A stretch of 6,982 nt of DNA from Treponema sp. (GCA_031257715.1 JAIROE010000136.1:1-6982), one strand, 5' to 3'; shown: positions 1 to 6,039, numbered from the stretch's first letter. Program-made: numbers and translations. Notes: generated by a model from the letters alone, not told the origin.

Positions 1-118
1 GGAAATTTATTGTACTGGCGTGGTCCATACCCTGATACGAAAACCGGTTTACACCTTTTCTACGGGTTGTAAATTTTCCGGAGCAAGCTCCGGGGTATGG
101 ACCACGCCTTCCAATCAA
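1..118 (+). repeat. Left copy of a long hairpin-rich inverted repeat
   Basis: Bases 1-15, 25-88 and 92-118 recur in inverted orientation at 6278-6292, 6188-6251 and 6143-6169. The central 64-bp block is identical and the 27-bp block has one mismatch (base 96). This copy is also palindromic within itself: the 16-mer at 17-32 is the exact reverse complement of 93-108, so the element can fold into a stem of about 92 nt. Inside it, 78-83 and 88-93 (CCGGAG/CTCCGG) form a smaller hairpin. It may extend left of the window. The repeat stops where the transposase remnant starts at 119. It has the look of a non-autonomous palindromic mobile repeat, but no transposase for it is visible here. Confidence 0.85.
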
Positions 119-370
119 AGTCTCAGACAAAGAACGGCTGGAAAACGGCAAACTGAAAAAAAGTACGACGCCCCCACAACGCCGTACCAACACCTCCTGG
201 AATCTCCCGACCTTTCTGATACCGTCAAGAAGGGGCTTACGCGAAGGGTTCAGGCTGCCAACCCGGTTACCCTCATGCAGCCGGAAAACCGGGCCGTAGC
301 AAAGCTCCTTCACATTCATACACGGAAAAACCGGGAGGCTCCGCCTCCAGTATCGGATTCTCATGGTTAG
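119..370 (+). pseudogene. C-terminal remnant of an integrase-type (IS481-like) transposase
   Basis: The frame reading from 119 to the TAG at 368-370 gives about 70 residues resembling the extreme C-terminus of integrase-core transposases. The stretch KKYDAPTTPYQHLLESPDLS, followed by a basic helix and an A-x-NP-V-x-L motif, is typical of the tail after the DDE domain, where KYD-x-P-x-TP-x-QRLL is common. The catalytic domain and everything upstream are missing, and the frame enters directly from the palindromic repeat ending at 118. The nominal ATG at 20 lies inside that repeat and is not a real start. The last residues (EAPPPVSDSHG) come from a hairpin sequence at 334-348, so the original tail may also be altered. 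Family placement is from memory of the motif only. Confidence 0.6.
334..348. repeat. Short perfect hairpin near the transposase remnant's end
   Basis: GGAGGC (334-339) and GCCTCC (343-348) pair around a 3-nt loop. It lies inside the last codons of the transposase remnant. It resembles the other small palindromes scattered in the non-coding parts of this window. There is no U-tract after it, so it is not a typical terminator. Confidence 0.55.
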
Positions 371-422
371 ATTTTTAGCATGAGGCATCCAGCCCCTACG
401 GTTAGATTTTTTAATGAGGCAT
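365..422 (+). repeat. Two direct repeats, probable IS end
   Basis: GGTTAGATTTTTAGCATGAG continues to GGCAT at 365-388 and recurs with one small indel at 400-422. A weaker third version (TTGTATTTTTGATGAAG) may lie near 438-454. The copies start at the stop codon of the transposase remnant and run in its direction. That fits multiple transposase-binding sites at the right end of the dead insertion sequence. The IS assignment is inference; the repeat itself is plain in the sequence. Confidence 0.55.
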
Positions 423-502
423 TACGGGCGCGTAACTTTGTATTTTTGATGAAGGAAGAGCGATCCGCCTTGGCTCTTAAAACCAATACGGAGGACATAC
501 AT

Positions 503-523
503 ACCCCCGGCAAAGCCGGGGGT
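503..523. repeat. Strong 9-bp hairpin adjoining an inverted GGGTAT
   Basis: ACCCCCGGC (503-511) pairs perfectly with GCCGGGGGT (515-523) around an AAA loop. On the minus strand the palindrome is followed by GGGTAT (505-500), the same hexamer that follows the palindromes at 78-93, 5915-5935 and 6307-6328. It lies 58 bp past the stop of the outer-membrane gene. It could help end that transcript, but on that strand it has no T-tract. Confidence 0.6.
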
Positions 524-543
524 TTACCAATTGTAGTTAGTGT

Positions 544-573
544 CTGTCCACAAAGTGTCTACATTACGGACAG
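544..573 (-). terminator. Possible weak 3' stem-loop after the outer-membrane gene
   Basis: CTGTCC (544-549) and GGACAG (568-573) can pair around an 18-nt loop, starting 8 bp past the stop codon at 581. There is no clean T-tract in the minus direction, and the loop is long. The same bases (CTGTCC plus ACAAAGTGTC) also resemble an IS256-type terminal repeat, so this may be an IS relic instead. Confidence 0.25.
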
Positions 574-580
574 GCTCTAA

Positions 581-1144
581 TTAGAACATCGTGCCCACGC
601 CGACCTTGACCAGAAGACCATGACCGACATTCGGTGAAGCCGTTTGCTTGGCATATGGAACATTGACCCCGTAAATAAGGTGGCCCCGGATGAACAGGGT
701 ATCACTGAGGAAATAATCCACTCCCGCACCGCCCCGGATCCAGAGATCCTTCCACCAGCCTGACTCGAAATTGAATTCCGTATCCATACCGGCTGTTGGA
801 AAGAAAACAAATTTATCCGACAGGGAAATGGGGTATTTTCCGTATACGCCCAAGCCCAATCCCGCAGTAGGATCAATACCAGCTGAAAGGCCACTTGCTT
901 CCACTTTGCCGTATTTATACATGATGGCAAGGTTGAATTCCACATACTGGGTGAGGCCGAAAAACGCGAAGGCGCCTGCGGACACACGGTTAAATTCCCA
1001 TTTAACAGGTAAATTGTTAACATTGGTGCTCCCGTCCTGAAAGGTATAACCAAGCAGGGCGCCGCCGCCTATGGCCTTATCCAGGGCGAATGCCGAAGAG
1101 CCCAAAACCAGCAGGCATAGGGTCAAAAGAACAATTCTCTTCAT
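581..1144 (-). CDS. Small outer-membrane beta-barrel protein
   Basis: The product is 187 residues. Residues 1-20 (MKRIVLLTLCLLVLGSSAFA) form a clear signal peptide with a likely cut after Ala-20. The mature part is rich in Gly and aromatic residues in alternating patterns (GGGALLGYTF, YVEFNLAIMYKYG, GGAGVDYF, FIRGHLIYGVNV), as expected for amphipathic beta strands. The last residue is Phe (VGVGTMF), the usual C-terminal signal for assembly of outer-membrane barrels. The start at 1144 is preceded by AGGAAGGAG, an excellent ribosome site; an in-frame ATG at 1195 is too early, since it would put 17 residues before the signal peptide. The gene lies 99 bp downstream of the CsgG-type gene on the same strand, so co-transcription is likely. 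The ligand or role is unknown; a small porin-like or adhesin-like barrel is possible. Confidence 0.85.
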   Translation of the reverse strand: MKRIVLLTLCLLVLGSSAFALDKAIGGGALLGYTFQDGSTNVNNLPVKWEFNRVSAGAFAFFGLTQYVEFNLAIMYKYGKVEASGLSAGIDPTAGLGLGVYGKYPISLSDKFVFFPTAGMDTEFNFESGWWKDLWIRGGAGVDYFLSDTLFIRGHLIYGVNVPYAKQTASPNVGHGLLVKVGVGTMF

Positions 1145-1243
1145 AAAAAACTCCTTCCTCAAAAACATTGCATTACAATGGAAAACTTCCATCATTTATC
1201 TGAACCGGTCCCCATAAGGCCCGGATTCATTCGATATTCCGGC

Positions 1244-2095
1244 TCAAAACCGTTCGGACGCCATTGCCTTTATTTCCGCTGTTTTTACGTCCAGTGCCTT
1301 TACCCGCAGCCTTCTGGTAGAGTCGCTTCCGCTTATGCTGCCGGTAATTACAATGGTGGCGCCCAGCAGTTTTCCTATGGACACCGCCGAATTATCGTCC
1401 ACTTCGCCTGAATACTGAAAATTGGCTTCGGCTCTGATGACATCCAGGCTTTTTCTGTCCACAACCCGGAATTTCCTTGTTTCCACCATCAGATAGGCCA
1501 GTTCTTCCATTACAAAATTCGCCATATCCGTGTTCCGGGACGAAATACTCAGTATCGCCAGGGTTGCCCCTTCGGGGATGCCCATCAGCAATACATCAAC
1601 CGCCCTGTTTACCGCACCTTCTATGGAGTTATCATTGATGGTGGAAGGCCGTCTGGCGGGCCGCGCCGGCTGGGCGGTGGTTCCGCCACCTTGGACCGCG
1701 ATGGCTACTGTGTCCTCTATGTGCAGGTTTATTAACCTGCCGTATCGTAATACCGGACCGATAGTTACCCTGTTTGTGGCTGAATCTACTATTACCTGTT
1801 TTTTATTCCCAATTGTCCACTGATCCCCCCTGATGTTTGTTTCAGCCATTTGTACAATGTTTCTTCCATTCTGAACTATTATTTTTTCCATCGTTTTTGG
1901 GAACACATGGGCTGTTATTACATCGTTTACCCATACCGCAATATTCCTGTCCGCATCCATTGCATTAATGACTATTTCCGACTCTCCCTGTTTCGCCACA
2001 GCGCCGGGATCATTGGGCGGCGCCAGCCGGGATTGGGAATATGTTCCAGAAGCAAGAGCCAGGCCCAAAAATACCCCTGTTATGATCCTCCTCAT
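1244..2095 (-). CDS. Secreted CsgG/LpoB-domain protein
   Basis: The product is 283 residues. A signal peptide covers about residues 1-20 (MRRIITGVFLGLALASGTYS). There is no lipobox Cys, unlike true CsgG or LpoB lipoproteins. Residues of about 30-130 form a beta-rich N-terminal part I do not recognise. A Gly/Pro/Ala linker (about 135-156, with TAQPARPARRP) leads to a C-terminal domain (about 158-278). There, FVMEELAYLMVETRKFRVVD, the following SLDVIRAE-NFQYSGEVDD and the GATIVITGSI strand match the periplasmic CsgG/LpoB-like fold common in Treponema proteins. Such domains act in outer-membrane secretion or in activating peptidoglycan synthases; which applies here is unknown. The start at 2095 follows AAAGGAG and GGAAGGAGG; the in-frame ATG at 2131 has no ribosome site. 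Its promoter lies at 2179-2206, under a palindrome beside the divergent XRE gene. Confidence 0.82.
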   Translation of the reverse strand: MRRIITGVFLGLALASGTYSQSRLAPPNDPGAVAKQGESEIVINAMDADRNIAVWVNDVITAHVFPKTMEKIIVQNGRNIVQMAETNIRGDQWTIGNKKQVIVDSATNRVTIGPVLRYGRLINLHIEDTVAIAVQGGGTTAQPARPARRPSTINDNSIEGAVNRAVDVLLMGIPEGATLAILSISSRNTDMANFVMEELAYLMVETRKFRVVDRKSLDVIRAEANFQYSGEVDDNSAVSIGKLLGATIVITGSISGSDSTRRLRVKALDVKTAEIKAMASERF

Positions 2096-2178
2096 ACGCT
2101 CCTTTGCCTCCTTCCGGCTCAATGATCCCATATTTCAAATACAACTGAAATACCATTGTTTCAATTGATATAGTTGTT

Positions 2179-2206
2179 ATTTTATAGAAATAGTGAAATT
2201 TGTCAA
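2179..2206 (-). promoter_or_regulatory. Promoter of the CsgG-type gene
   Basis: On the minus strand TTGACA (2206-2201) is a perfect -35 box, followed after 16 bp by TAAAAT (2184-2179), a 5-of-6 -10 box. Transcription would start near 2172, giving a leader of roughly 75 nt before the ATG at 2095. The -35 box overlaps the palindrome at 2204-2220. Confidence 0.65.
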
Positions 2207-2232
2207 CTGTTTTACAGTTGTTTTGACTGTAA
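2204..2232. promoter_or_regulatory. Candidate operator in the XRE / CsgG-type divergent region
   Basis: CAACTGT (2204-2210) and ACAGTTG (2214-2220) are a perfect 7-bp inverted repeat around TTT. A third half-site follows: TTACAGT (2212-2218) and ACTGTAA (2226-2232) form a second, overlapping inverted repeat with a 7-bp spacer. A lone CAACTG also occurs at 2142-2147. The palindrome covers part of the minus-strand -35 box and lies about 55-70 bp upstream of the XRE start codon. This position suits repression of both directions by the XRE protein; that link is inferred. Confidence 0.55.
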
Positions 2233-2274
2233 TAATTTATATTCTGCGGAGAAAAATTTGATTATTCTAACCTT

Positions 2275-2631
2275 ATGACTCATTTTCAAGCGGCGTTTAT
2301 CAAAAACCTCCGCTTTTTCCGCAAAAAGAAAGGGATTAGCCAGGTAAAATTCTCCGAATTGATAAATATCTCTCCCAATTATCTTAACGCTGTGGAAAAT
2401 GGGAAAAATTTCCCTTCACCGGAGCTCATCCAGGGGATATCCAACGCTCTGGACATTTTGCCCTTTCAGCTGTTCCTTGAACAGCCGATGGAACTTTCTC
2501 CGGGCGCCAAGGCGGAAAATTCGCTCATTATTCAGGAGTTGATACGTATCAAGCAAAAATTTATCTTCGAAATAGATGATCTTATACAAAAATACGAATA
2601 TCCACACGGCACTCCGCCGCCTCTTCGATGA
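2275..2631 (+). CDS. XRE-family helix-turn-helix transcriptional regulator
   Basis: The product is 118 residues. Residues 8-67 form a Cro/CI-type HTH domain: FIKNLRFFRKKKGISQVKFS, then ELINISPNYLNAVENGKNFP with the S-x-NYLNAVENGK recognition-helix pattern and an SPELIQGISNALDI helix. Residues 80-108 look like a helix that could dimerise. The protein is cytosolic and DNA-binding. It is divergent from the CsgG-type gene across a 179-bp AT-rich gap holding the palindrome, so auto-regulation and control of the envelope pair is a fair inference. Its start lacks a convincing ribosome site: GGAG lies 23 nt upstream and no in-frame alternative start exists. The last 50 bp overlap, tail to tail, the 3' end of the 1-phosphofructokinase gene. 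Confidence 0.85.
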   Translation: MTHFQAAFIKNLRFFRKKKGISQVKFSELINISPNYLNAVENGKNFPSPELIQGISNALDILPFQLFLEQPMELSPGAKAENSLIIQELIRIKQKFIFEIDDLIQKYEYPHGTPPPLR

Positions 2632-3586
2632 CGGATTTTTCCGGCGGATTGCCGCCCGAGCCGAGTTTTGCCAAGGCAAAGGCCGTTCCCAGCCGGGCCG
2701 CGCGTTCCAGTGCGGCACCAGAGGCGCCTGAAGGCCGGTCCGGCAGGGGGCGTTCCAGCAGGGCGGCGGCGATGCCCGCGACCATGGCGTCCCCGGCGCC
2801 CACCGTGCCGAGCGCGCTGTTCCCTTCCCCCGCCGCGTGGAGGACGCGGTCCCTTCCGGTAAAAAGGGCGCCTTCGGGCCCCATCGAAACGGCCGAAAGG
2901 AACACGCCCCGGCGGCGCAGCTCCAGCGCCGTTTCCGCAATCTCTTCTATTTTTGTCAGTTCCCGCCCCGCCCAGCGCGAAAGCTCTTTTTCGTTGGGTT
3001 TTATGCAGTCGGGGAGTACGCCCGGAAGCAGGGCTTCCCGGAGCGCATCGCCGTCGGCGTCCAGAATGACGAAACAGCCCCGTGCCTTGAAGAGCCGCAC
3101 GAGGTTTTTGTAAAGGCCGGGGGGACAGTGCGGCGGGAGGCTCCCCGAAAGAATAACCATATCCGTTCCGGGGGGCAGATCCCCGCCGGCAAGCCTTTCA
3201 AGACGCGCAATGTCTTCCTTTTGCGGGGCGGGGCCGGGAAGGTTGATGTCCGTGGTGAGCGCGCCGTCCACAATCTTGATGTTGGTGCGGGTGTCTCCGG
3301 GCAGCCTGATAAAAAGGTCTTCTATTTCCATGCGCCTGAAGTGTTCTTCAAAAATCGCCTGATTGTTTCGGCCCAGAAAACCGGAGGCCCGTGTCCGTAT
3401 CCCCCAGCGCGAAAGGCAGGAGCTGACATTGATCCCCTTGCCCCCGGCGCCAAGGCGCGCGGAAGAAGCCCGGTGCACTTCGCCGGGCACAAGCTTTTGA
3501 ACCTGTATGGTTTGGTCTATGGCGGGGTTGACGGTTATTGTAAGTACACGTACCGGCATGTTATTTTGAACGCCGTCCGGAATCAT
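2582..3586 (-). CDS. fruK: 1-phosphofructokinase / PfkB-family sugar-phosphate kinase
   Basis: The product is 334 residues from the first start, of normal length for the family (about 310). It shows the hexose-phosphate kinase signatures in order: NPAID (20-24), GAGGKGINVS (47-56, PfkB signature 1), TRTNIKI (99-105), LSGSLPP (146-152), KPNEKEL (196-202), and GTVGAGDAMVAG (260-271), with catalytic Asp-266 and the anion-hole glycines. These fit ATP-dependent phosphorylation of fructose-1-phosphate to the bisphosphate in the cytosol; tagatose-6-phosphate kinase is a near relative that cannot be excluded. No fructose PTS gene is in view. The ATG at 3586 overlaps the upstream TGA as ATGA, suggesting translational coupling. 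A second ATG at 3559 (MPVRVLTITVNPAID) would give the more usual N-terminus but has no ribosome site. Confidence 0.85.
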   Translation of the reverse strand: MIPDGVQNNMPVRVLTITVNPAIDQTIQVQKLVPGEVHRASSARLGAGGKGINVSSCLSRWGIRTRASGFLGRNNQAIFEEHFRRMEIEDLFIRLPGDTRTNIKIVDGALTTDINLPGPAPQKEDIARLERLAGGDLPPGTDMVILSGSLPPHCPPGLYKNLVRLFKARGCFVILDADGDALREALLPGVLPDCIKPNEKELSRWAGRELTKIEEIAETALELRRRGVFLSAVSMGPEGALFTGRDRVLHAAGEGNSALGTVGAGDAMVAGIAAALLERPLPDRPSGASGAALERAARLGTAFALAKLGSGGNPPEKSVIEEAAECRVDIRIFV

Positions 3587-5112
3587 TCTTCTTTGGGTTT
3601 GGCGAAAAACTGCATCATCTGCACAAAGTAGTAGATCTTCTTGTAGGTGTCGCTCATGCGCTGGGCAAGGGGAATTTCCGACACCCCTTCCAGTTCTTTC
3701 CAGTTCATTACCAGTTCGCGGCGGCTCTTCTGGTAATCTTCAATGAGGTTTTTGAGATTTCTCCCCACGGAGATGAGGAACTGCGCCGCTTTTGTGATTA
3801 ATTCTTCCGCCTCCCCGTTGGCGTTTTTGAGGATCACCGTGACGTAGCGGGCCTGGCTCTTGTCGCGGTCCGCCTTGACGACGGCGGCCTTGAGGCGCGA
3901 TCCGTTTTCGCCGTCGTCCGAGAAGGTGTCGTCAAAGGCGACAAGCTCATCGGCAAGTCCCAGGATGTGGTGAAAGCTTTCGGACATCTGCTGGGCGAGC
4001 ACCGGGGCGGTCCACTGGCCGCGGACAAGGAGTATGTCGCAGAGTTCCCGTATGTCCTTCTTGACATGATCCATGAGGAAGGCCCTGAGGTAGTTAAGGG
4101 CGCGGGCATAGATGAAGCCGTCGAAATTTTTTTTGGTATAAATCGTATCGTTCCTTTCGTTGTAATATTTCATCCTGTCTATTTCCACGCTGCCGAAAAT
4201 GGTTTTGGCAAGGACGTCGATCTGGGCGTTCTGTCTGGCGTTGACTATCTTGTCTATCGCCCCCTTCGCTTCGGCGCGCCGGCCTTCAAGGTAAGCTTCG
4301 GCGATGTGTTCGTCCTGAAGCCGGGGCTTGTACTGCCACGCGGGATTGCCGTCAATGTGGCGGATCATCAATTCCAGTATGCCGGATTTCCGCATCTCTT
4401 TCAGTTGGCCGAGGACGCGGCCCCATTGCCCGGCCGCCACCACGTCGACATCGTTTTTGTAGATTTTAAGGACCCGCAGCGCGTTCTTCCAGTCCTGATC
4501 GGGATCTACGGCGAAAGAAACATCAAGGAAGTCCTTGAGATCCTCCGACAGGTACTCCCCCCGCACCGGAGCGAATTTCGGCTGATAGGTAAAATTATGC
4601 TCGGTGATGTTCGAATCAAATTTTTTCAGCACGAAGAAGAAATCGAAGGCGGTAAACTGGGCGAAGGCGAGGATAAGGTTGTAGCAGCGGTCTATGGCGG
4701 CGCAACGTTCGCTGTCAAAGGCGGCGGAAAGGGCGGCAAGATCCTGTTTGACGCGGGCGGCAAGATCCTTGACCTGAACGGTTTTGGCGTCGGCCTCTAT
4801 TGTTTCGGCGCCGGCACGCCGCCGCGCTTCAAGAAGGTTTTTGTCCAGAAAAGCCTCGGCGGTTATCTGTTTAAGCTGCGCCGATTTGGCGGCGTTCTGC
4901 ATGAAAATTTGCGCGGGGGAAATGATCCTGTACACTTCGAAAAGAAATTTCCCGAAACTGCCGTCCATCTCCTGCGACTTGACGCGGTAATAACGCGAAA
5001 AGCGGCTGCCGGAAATATCTTTGGCAAGCTGTTTGATAAGCTTCTTTTTTCCCGCTTCGGGATCGGCATTTCCGCCAAAAAGGGAAAGCAGTTTGTCAAG
5101 AAATCCGGCCAT
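3583..5112 (-). CDS. Large conserved cytosolic protein, possibly DUF5312-like
   Basis: The product is 509 residues with no signal peptide, no lipobox and no clear membrane segment. It starts with a short amphipathic helix (MAGFLDKLLSLFGG), then a basic segment (GKKKLIKQLAKDISGSRFSR). The rest is mostly helical with many charged residues, including a RRRAGAETIEADAKTVQVKD helix near residue 100 and an aromatic-rich C-terminus (YKKIYYFVQMMQFFAKPKEE). I recall a similar conserved protein in spirochaetes, listed as a domain of unknown function (DUF5312), but could not check. It is the middle gene of a tight operon: 3 bp after the lipoprotein stop, and sharing ATGA with the kinase gene. No good ribosome site precedes the start, so translation is probably coupled to the lipoprotein gene. 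The function is unknown. Confidence 0.82.
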   Translation of the reverse strand: MAGFLDKLLSLFGGNADPEAGKKKLIKQLAKDISGSRFSRYYRVKSQEMDGSFGKFLFEVYRIISPAQIFMQNAAKSAQLKQITAEAFLDKNLLEARRRAGAETIEADAKTVQVKDLAARVKQDLAALSAAFDSERCAAIDRCYNLILAFAQFTAFDFFFVLKKFDSNITEHNFTYQPKFAPVRGEYLSEDLKDFLDVSFAVDPDQDWKNALRVLKIYKNDVDVVAAGQWGRVLGQLKEMRKSGILELMIRHIDGNPAWQYKPRLQDEHIAEAYLEGRRAEAKGAIDKIVNARQNAQIDVLAKTIFGSVEIDRMKYYNERNDTIYTKKNFDGFIYARALNYLRAFLMDHVKKDIRELCDILLVRGQWTAPVLAQQMSESFHHILGLADELVAFDDTFSDDGENGSRLKAAVVKADRDKSQARYVTVILKNANGEAEELITKAAQFLISVGRNLKNLIEDYQKSRRELVMNWKELEGVSEIPLAQRMSDTYKKIYYFVQMMQFFAKPKEE

Positions 5113-5115
5113 GGT

Positions 5116-5709
5116 TTATTTTTTTCGGGAAGCCGCGGTCGCCGCCGAGGAAAGCCGCCCGTCAATATCGCCGAGCATCCCGCGGGCGGTCCGGCCCTTT
5201 TCCACGGCGTCCGCGTAGTTATTGCCGGCAAGGCTCACTTCAGCCTGATCGGCCGTCCGCCGCGCCGTCTCAAAATCCCGGTCTACGGCGTTAAAATCAA
5301 CCTGCAGATTCCCCGCCCGTTTCGCGGCCCTGATGGAACTTTCAGTTTCGGGGATGGAGCCCCTGAGGCCCATGACAAGGCCCTCTGCATCTTCCCTGGT
5401 TCTTGCCGCCCCGGTCTTGCCGTCGGCAATGGCCTTTTCGGCGGCGCTCACCGCCTCGGCCGCAAAGGTTTTGGCGGCGTCATAACGTCTGGCTTCCGCC
5501 TCGGTCTGCATACGGTTAAGGGCGTCCCTGGCCCTGGCAAGGGTGCCGGACGCATAGGCAACCGCATCGGCGTCATTTTCCGCCCTTGTAACCGCCGAGG
5601 ATGCCGCATCCATCTCCTGGACGGGCGGTTTTGCGCAAGATGCCGCAAAAAATACGGCAAGTAGAAACGCCGCACTTGCGGCACAAAGTTTTACCGGTAA
5701 CTGTTTCAT
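5116..5709 (-). CDS. Ala-rich helical lipoprotein (DUF4398-like)
   Basis: The product is 197 residues. Residues 1-25 form a lipoprotein signal: basic start (MKQLPVKL), hydrophobic core, and FAASC with Cys-25 as the lipidated residue, a relaxed lipobox of the spirochaetal kind. The mature protein is Ala-, Glu- and Arg-rich with repeated helical units of the form A-R-A-x-DAL, YDAAKTFAAEAVSAAEKAIA and YADAVEKGRTARGML, resembling DUF4398-type or TPR-like helical lipoproteins. It should sit on a membrane facing the periplasm or cell surface. The start is firm: AAGGAG lies 5 bp before the ATG. As the first gene of the operon, upstream of the large cytosolic protein and the kinase, it is read from the promoter at 5725-5754. 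Binding partners are unknown. Confidence 0.82.
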   Translation of the reverse strand: MKQLPVKLCAASAAFLLAVFFAASCAKPPVQEMDAASSAVTRAENDADAVAYASGTLARARDALNRMQTEAEARRYDAAKTFAAEAVSAAEKAIADGKTGAARTREDAEGLVMGLRGSIPETESSIRAAKRAGNLQVDFNAVDRDFETARRTADQAEVSLAGNNYADAVEKGRTARGMLGDIDGRLSSAATAASRKK

Positions 5710-5724
5710 TTTTTCTCCTTATTT

Positions 5725-5754
5725 ACTATACCATATATCGGAAAAAAACTCCAA
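5725..5754 (-). promoter_or_regulatory. Promoter of the lipoprotein-kinase operon
   Basis: On the minus strand TATAGT (5730-5725) is preceded by TGG, making an extended -10 (TGnTATAGT). A weak -35, TTGGAG (5754-5749), lies 18 bp upstream. The start would fall close to the ribosome site, giving a leader of only about 12-15 nt. The -35 sits in the small palindrome at 5747-5760. Confidence 0.5.
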
Positions 5755-5837
5755 GGAGTTTCGGTAAAGCCGAAACTCCCCGGACGAAACCGGGCGAAAT
5801 CCGCCTGCGGATTCCTCCTTTTCAAAAAAGGCGGAAT
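5747..5837. repeat. Tandem hairpins upstream of the lipoprotein operon
   Basis: Four palindromes follow one another. AACTCC/GGAGTT lies at 5747-5760. GGAGTTTCGG (5755-5764) pairs with CCGAAACTCC (5770-5779), 10 perfect bp around TAAAG. AATCCGC (5798-5804) pairs with GCGGATT (5807-5813). An imperfect 12-bp stem at 5811-5837 joins ATTCCTCCTTTT to AAAAGGCGGAAT. Neighbouring hairpins share arms, so alternative folds are possible. They lie upstream of the predicted transcription start, so they are DNA-level or repeat structures, not a leader RNA of this operon. Confidence 0.6.
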
Positions 5838-5864
5838 GCGTACAAAATGGAACATATCAAAACA

Positions 5865-5885
5865 GCCCGAAATGGGCATTTTTTT
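5865..5885 (+). terminator. Short stem with T-tract, plus strand
   Basis: GCCC (5865-5868) and GGGC (5874-5877) pair around GAAAT, followed by a run of seven T (5879-5885). The form is that of an intrinsic terminator, but the stem is only 4 bp and no plus-strand gene lies just upstream. It may block plus-strand transcripts from the repeat region or be chance. Confidence 0.3.
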
Positions 5886-5900
5886 ATAGAAGATTGTGGC

Positions 5901-6015
5901 ACAGTCAATGTAGAACCCCGCCGCAAGCATGGGGTATCTTTGTTCGGGAAGAAAAAGTCCCGCGAACTTTTCTCATTTTGCACCGGGGCTCTGCTACCCC
6001 GCCATCGTTGACTGT
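5901..6015. other. Multi-branched palindromic element (possible structured RNA or mobile repeat)
   Basis: ACAGTCAATG (5901-5910) pairs with CGTTGACTGT (6006-6015), 10 bp with one G-U, closing a 115-nt segment. Inside are three hairpins: ACCCCGC (5915-5921) with GC-AT-GGGGT (5927-5935); GTTCGGGA (5942-5949) with TCCC-GC-GAAC (5958-5967), carrying a 2-nt bulge; and CGGGG (5984-5988) with CCCCG (5997-6001). The layout is cloverleaf-like. It is not a tRNA: there is no T-loop, no anticodon arm of the right size and no acceptor pattern. The first hairpin and its flank (GGGTATCTTTGTT) recur inverted at 6298-6328, so at least part belongs to the repeat family. Confidence 0.5.
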
Positions 6016-6039
6016 CGAATTGAACCGCCCCAAGGCTCC

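Noticed and set aside
20..370. Plus-strand ORF as an intact small gene
   Set aside because: Its start lies inside the palindromic repeat, and only the later part resembles a transposase tail. It is a fusion by chance of a repeat with a remnant.
1221..1242. Terminator between the CsgG-type and outer-membrane genes
   Set aside because: CCGGA/TCCGG can pair, but the stem is 5 bp with a 12-nt loop and no T-tract in the minus direction follows.
2837..3631. Plus-strand open frame of 264 codons
   Set aside because: Antisense shadow of the kinase gene, which carries all PfkB motifs on the minus strand.
3967..5664. Long open frame (565 codons) on the plus strand
   Set aside because: It lies fully antisense to the lipoprotein and the large conserved protein, whose minus-strand frames have better start signals, a lipobox and recognisable composition. 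Long antisense frames are expected in GC-rich genes.
5901..6015. tRNA gene
   Set aside because: The cloverleaf-like fold lacks the T-loop GTTC-A pattern at the right place, an acceptor stem of 7 bp and an anticodon arm, and it is too long.
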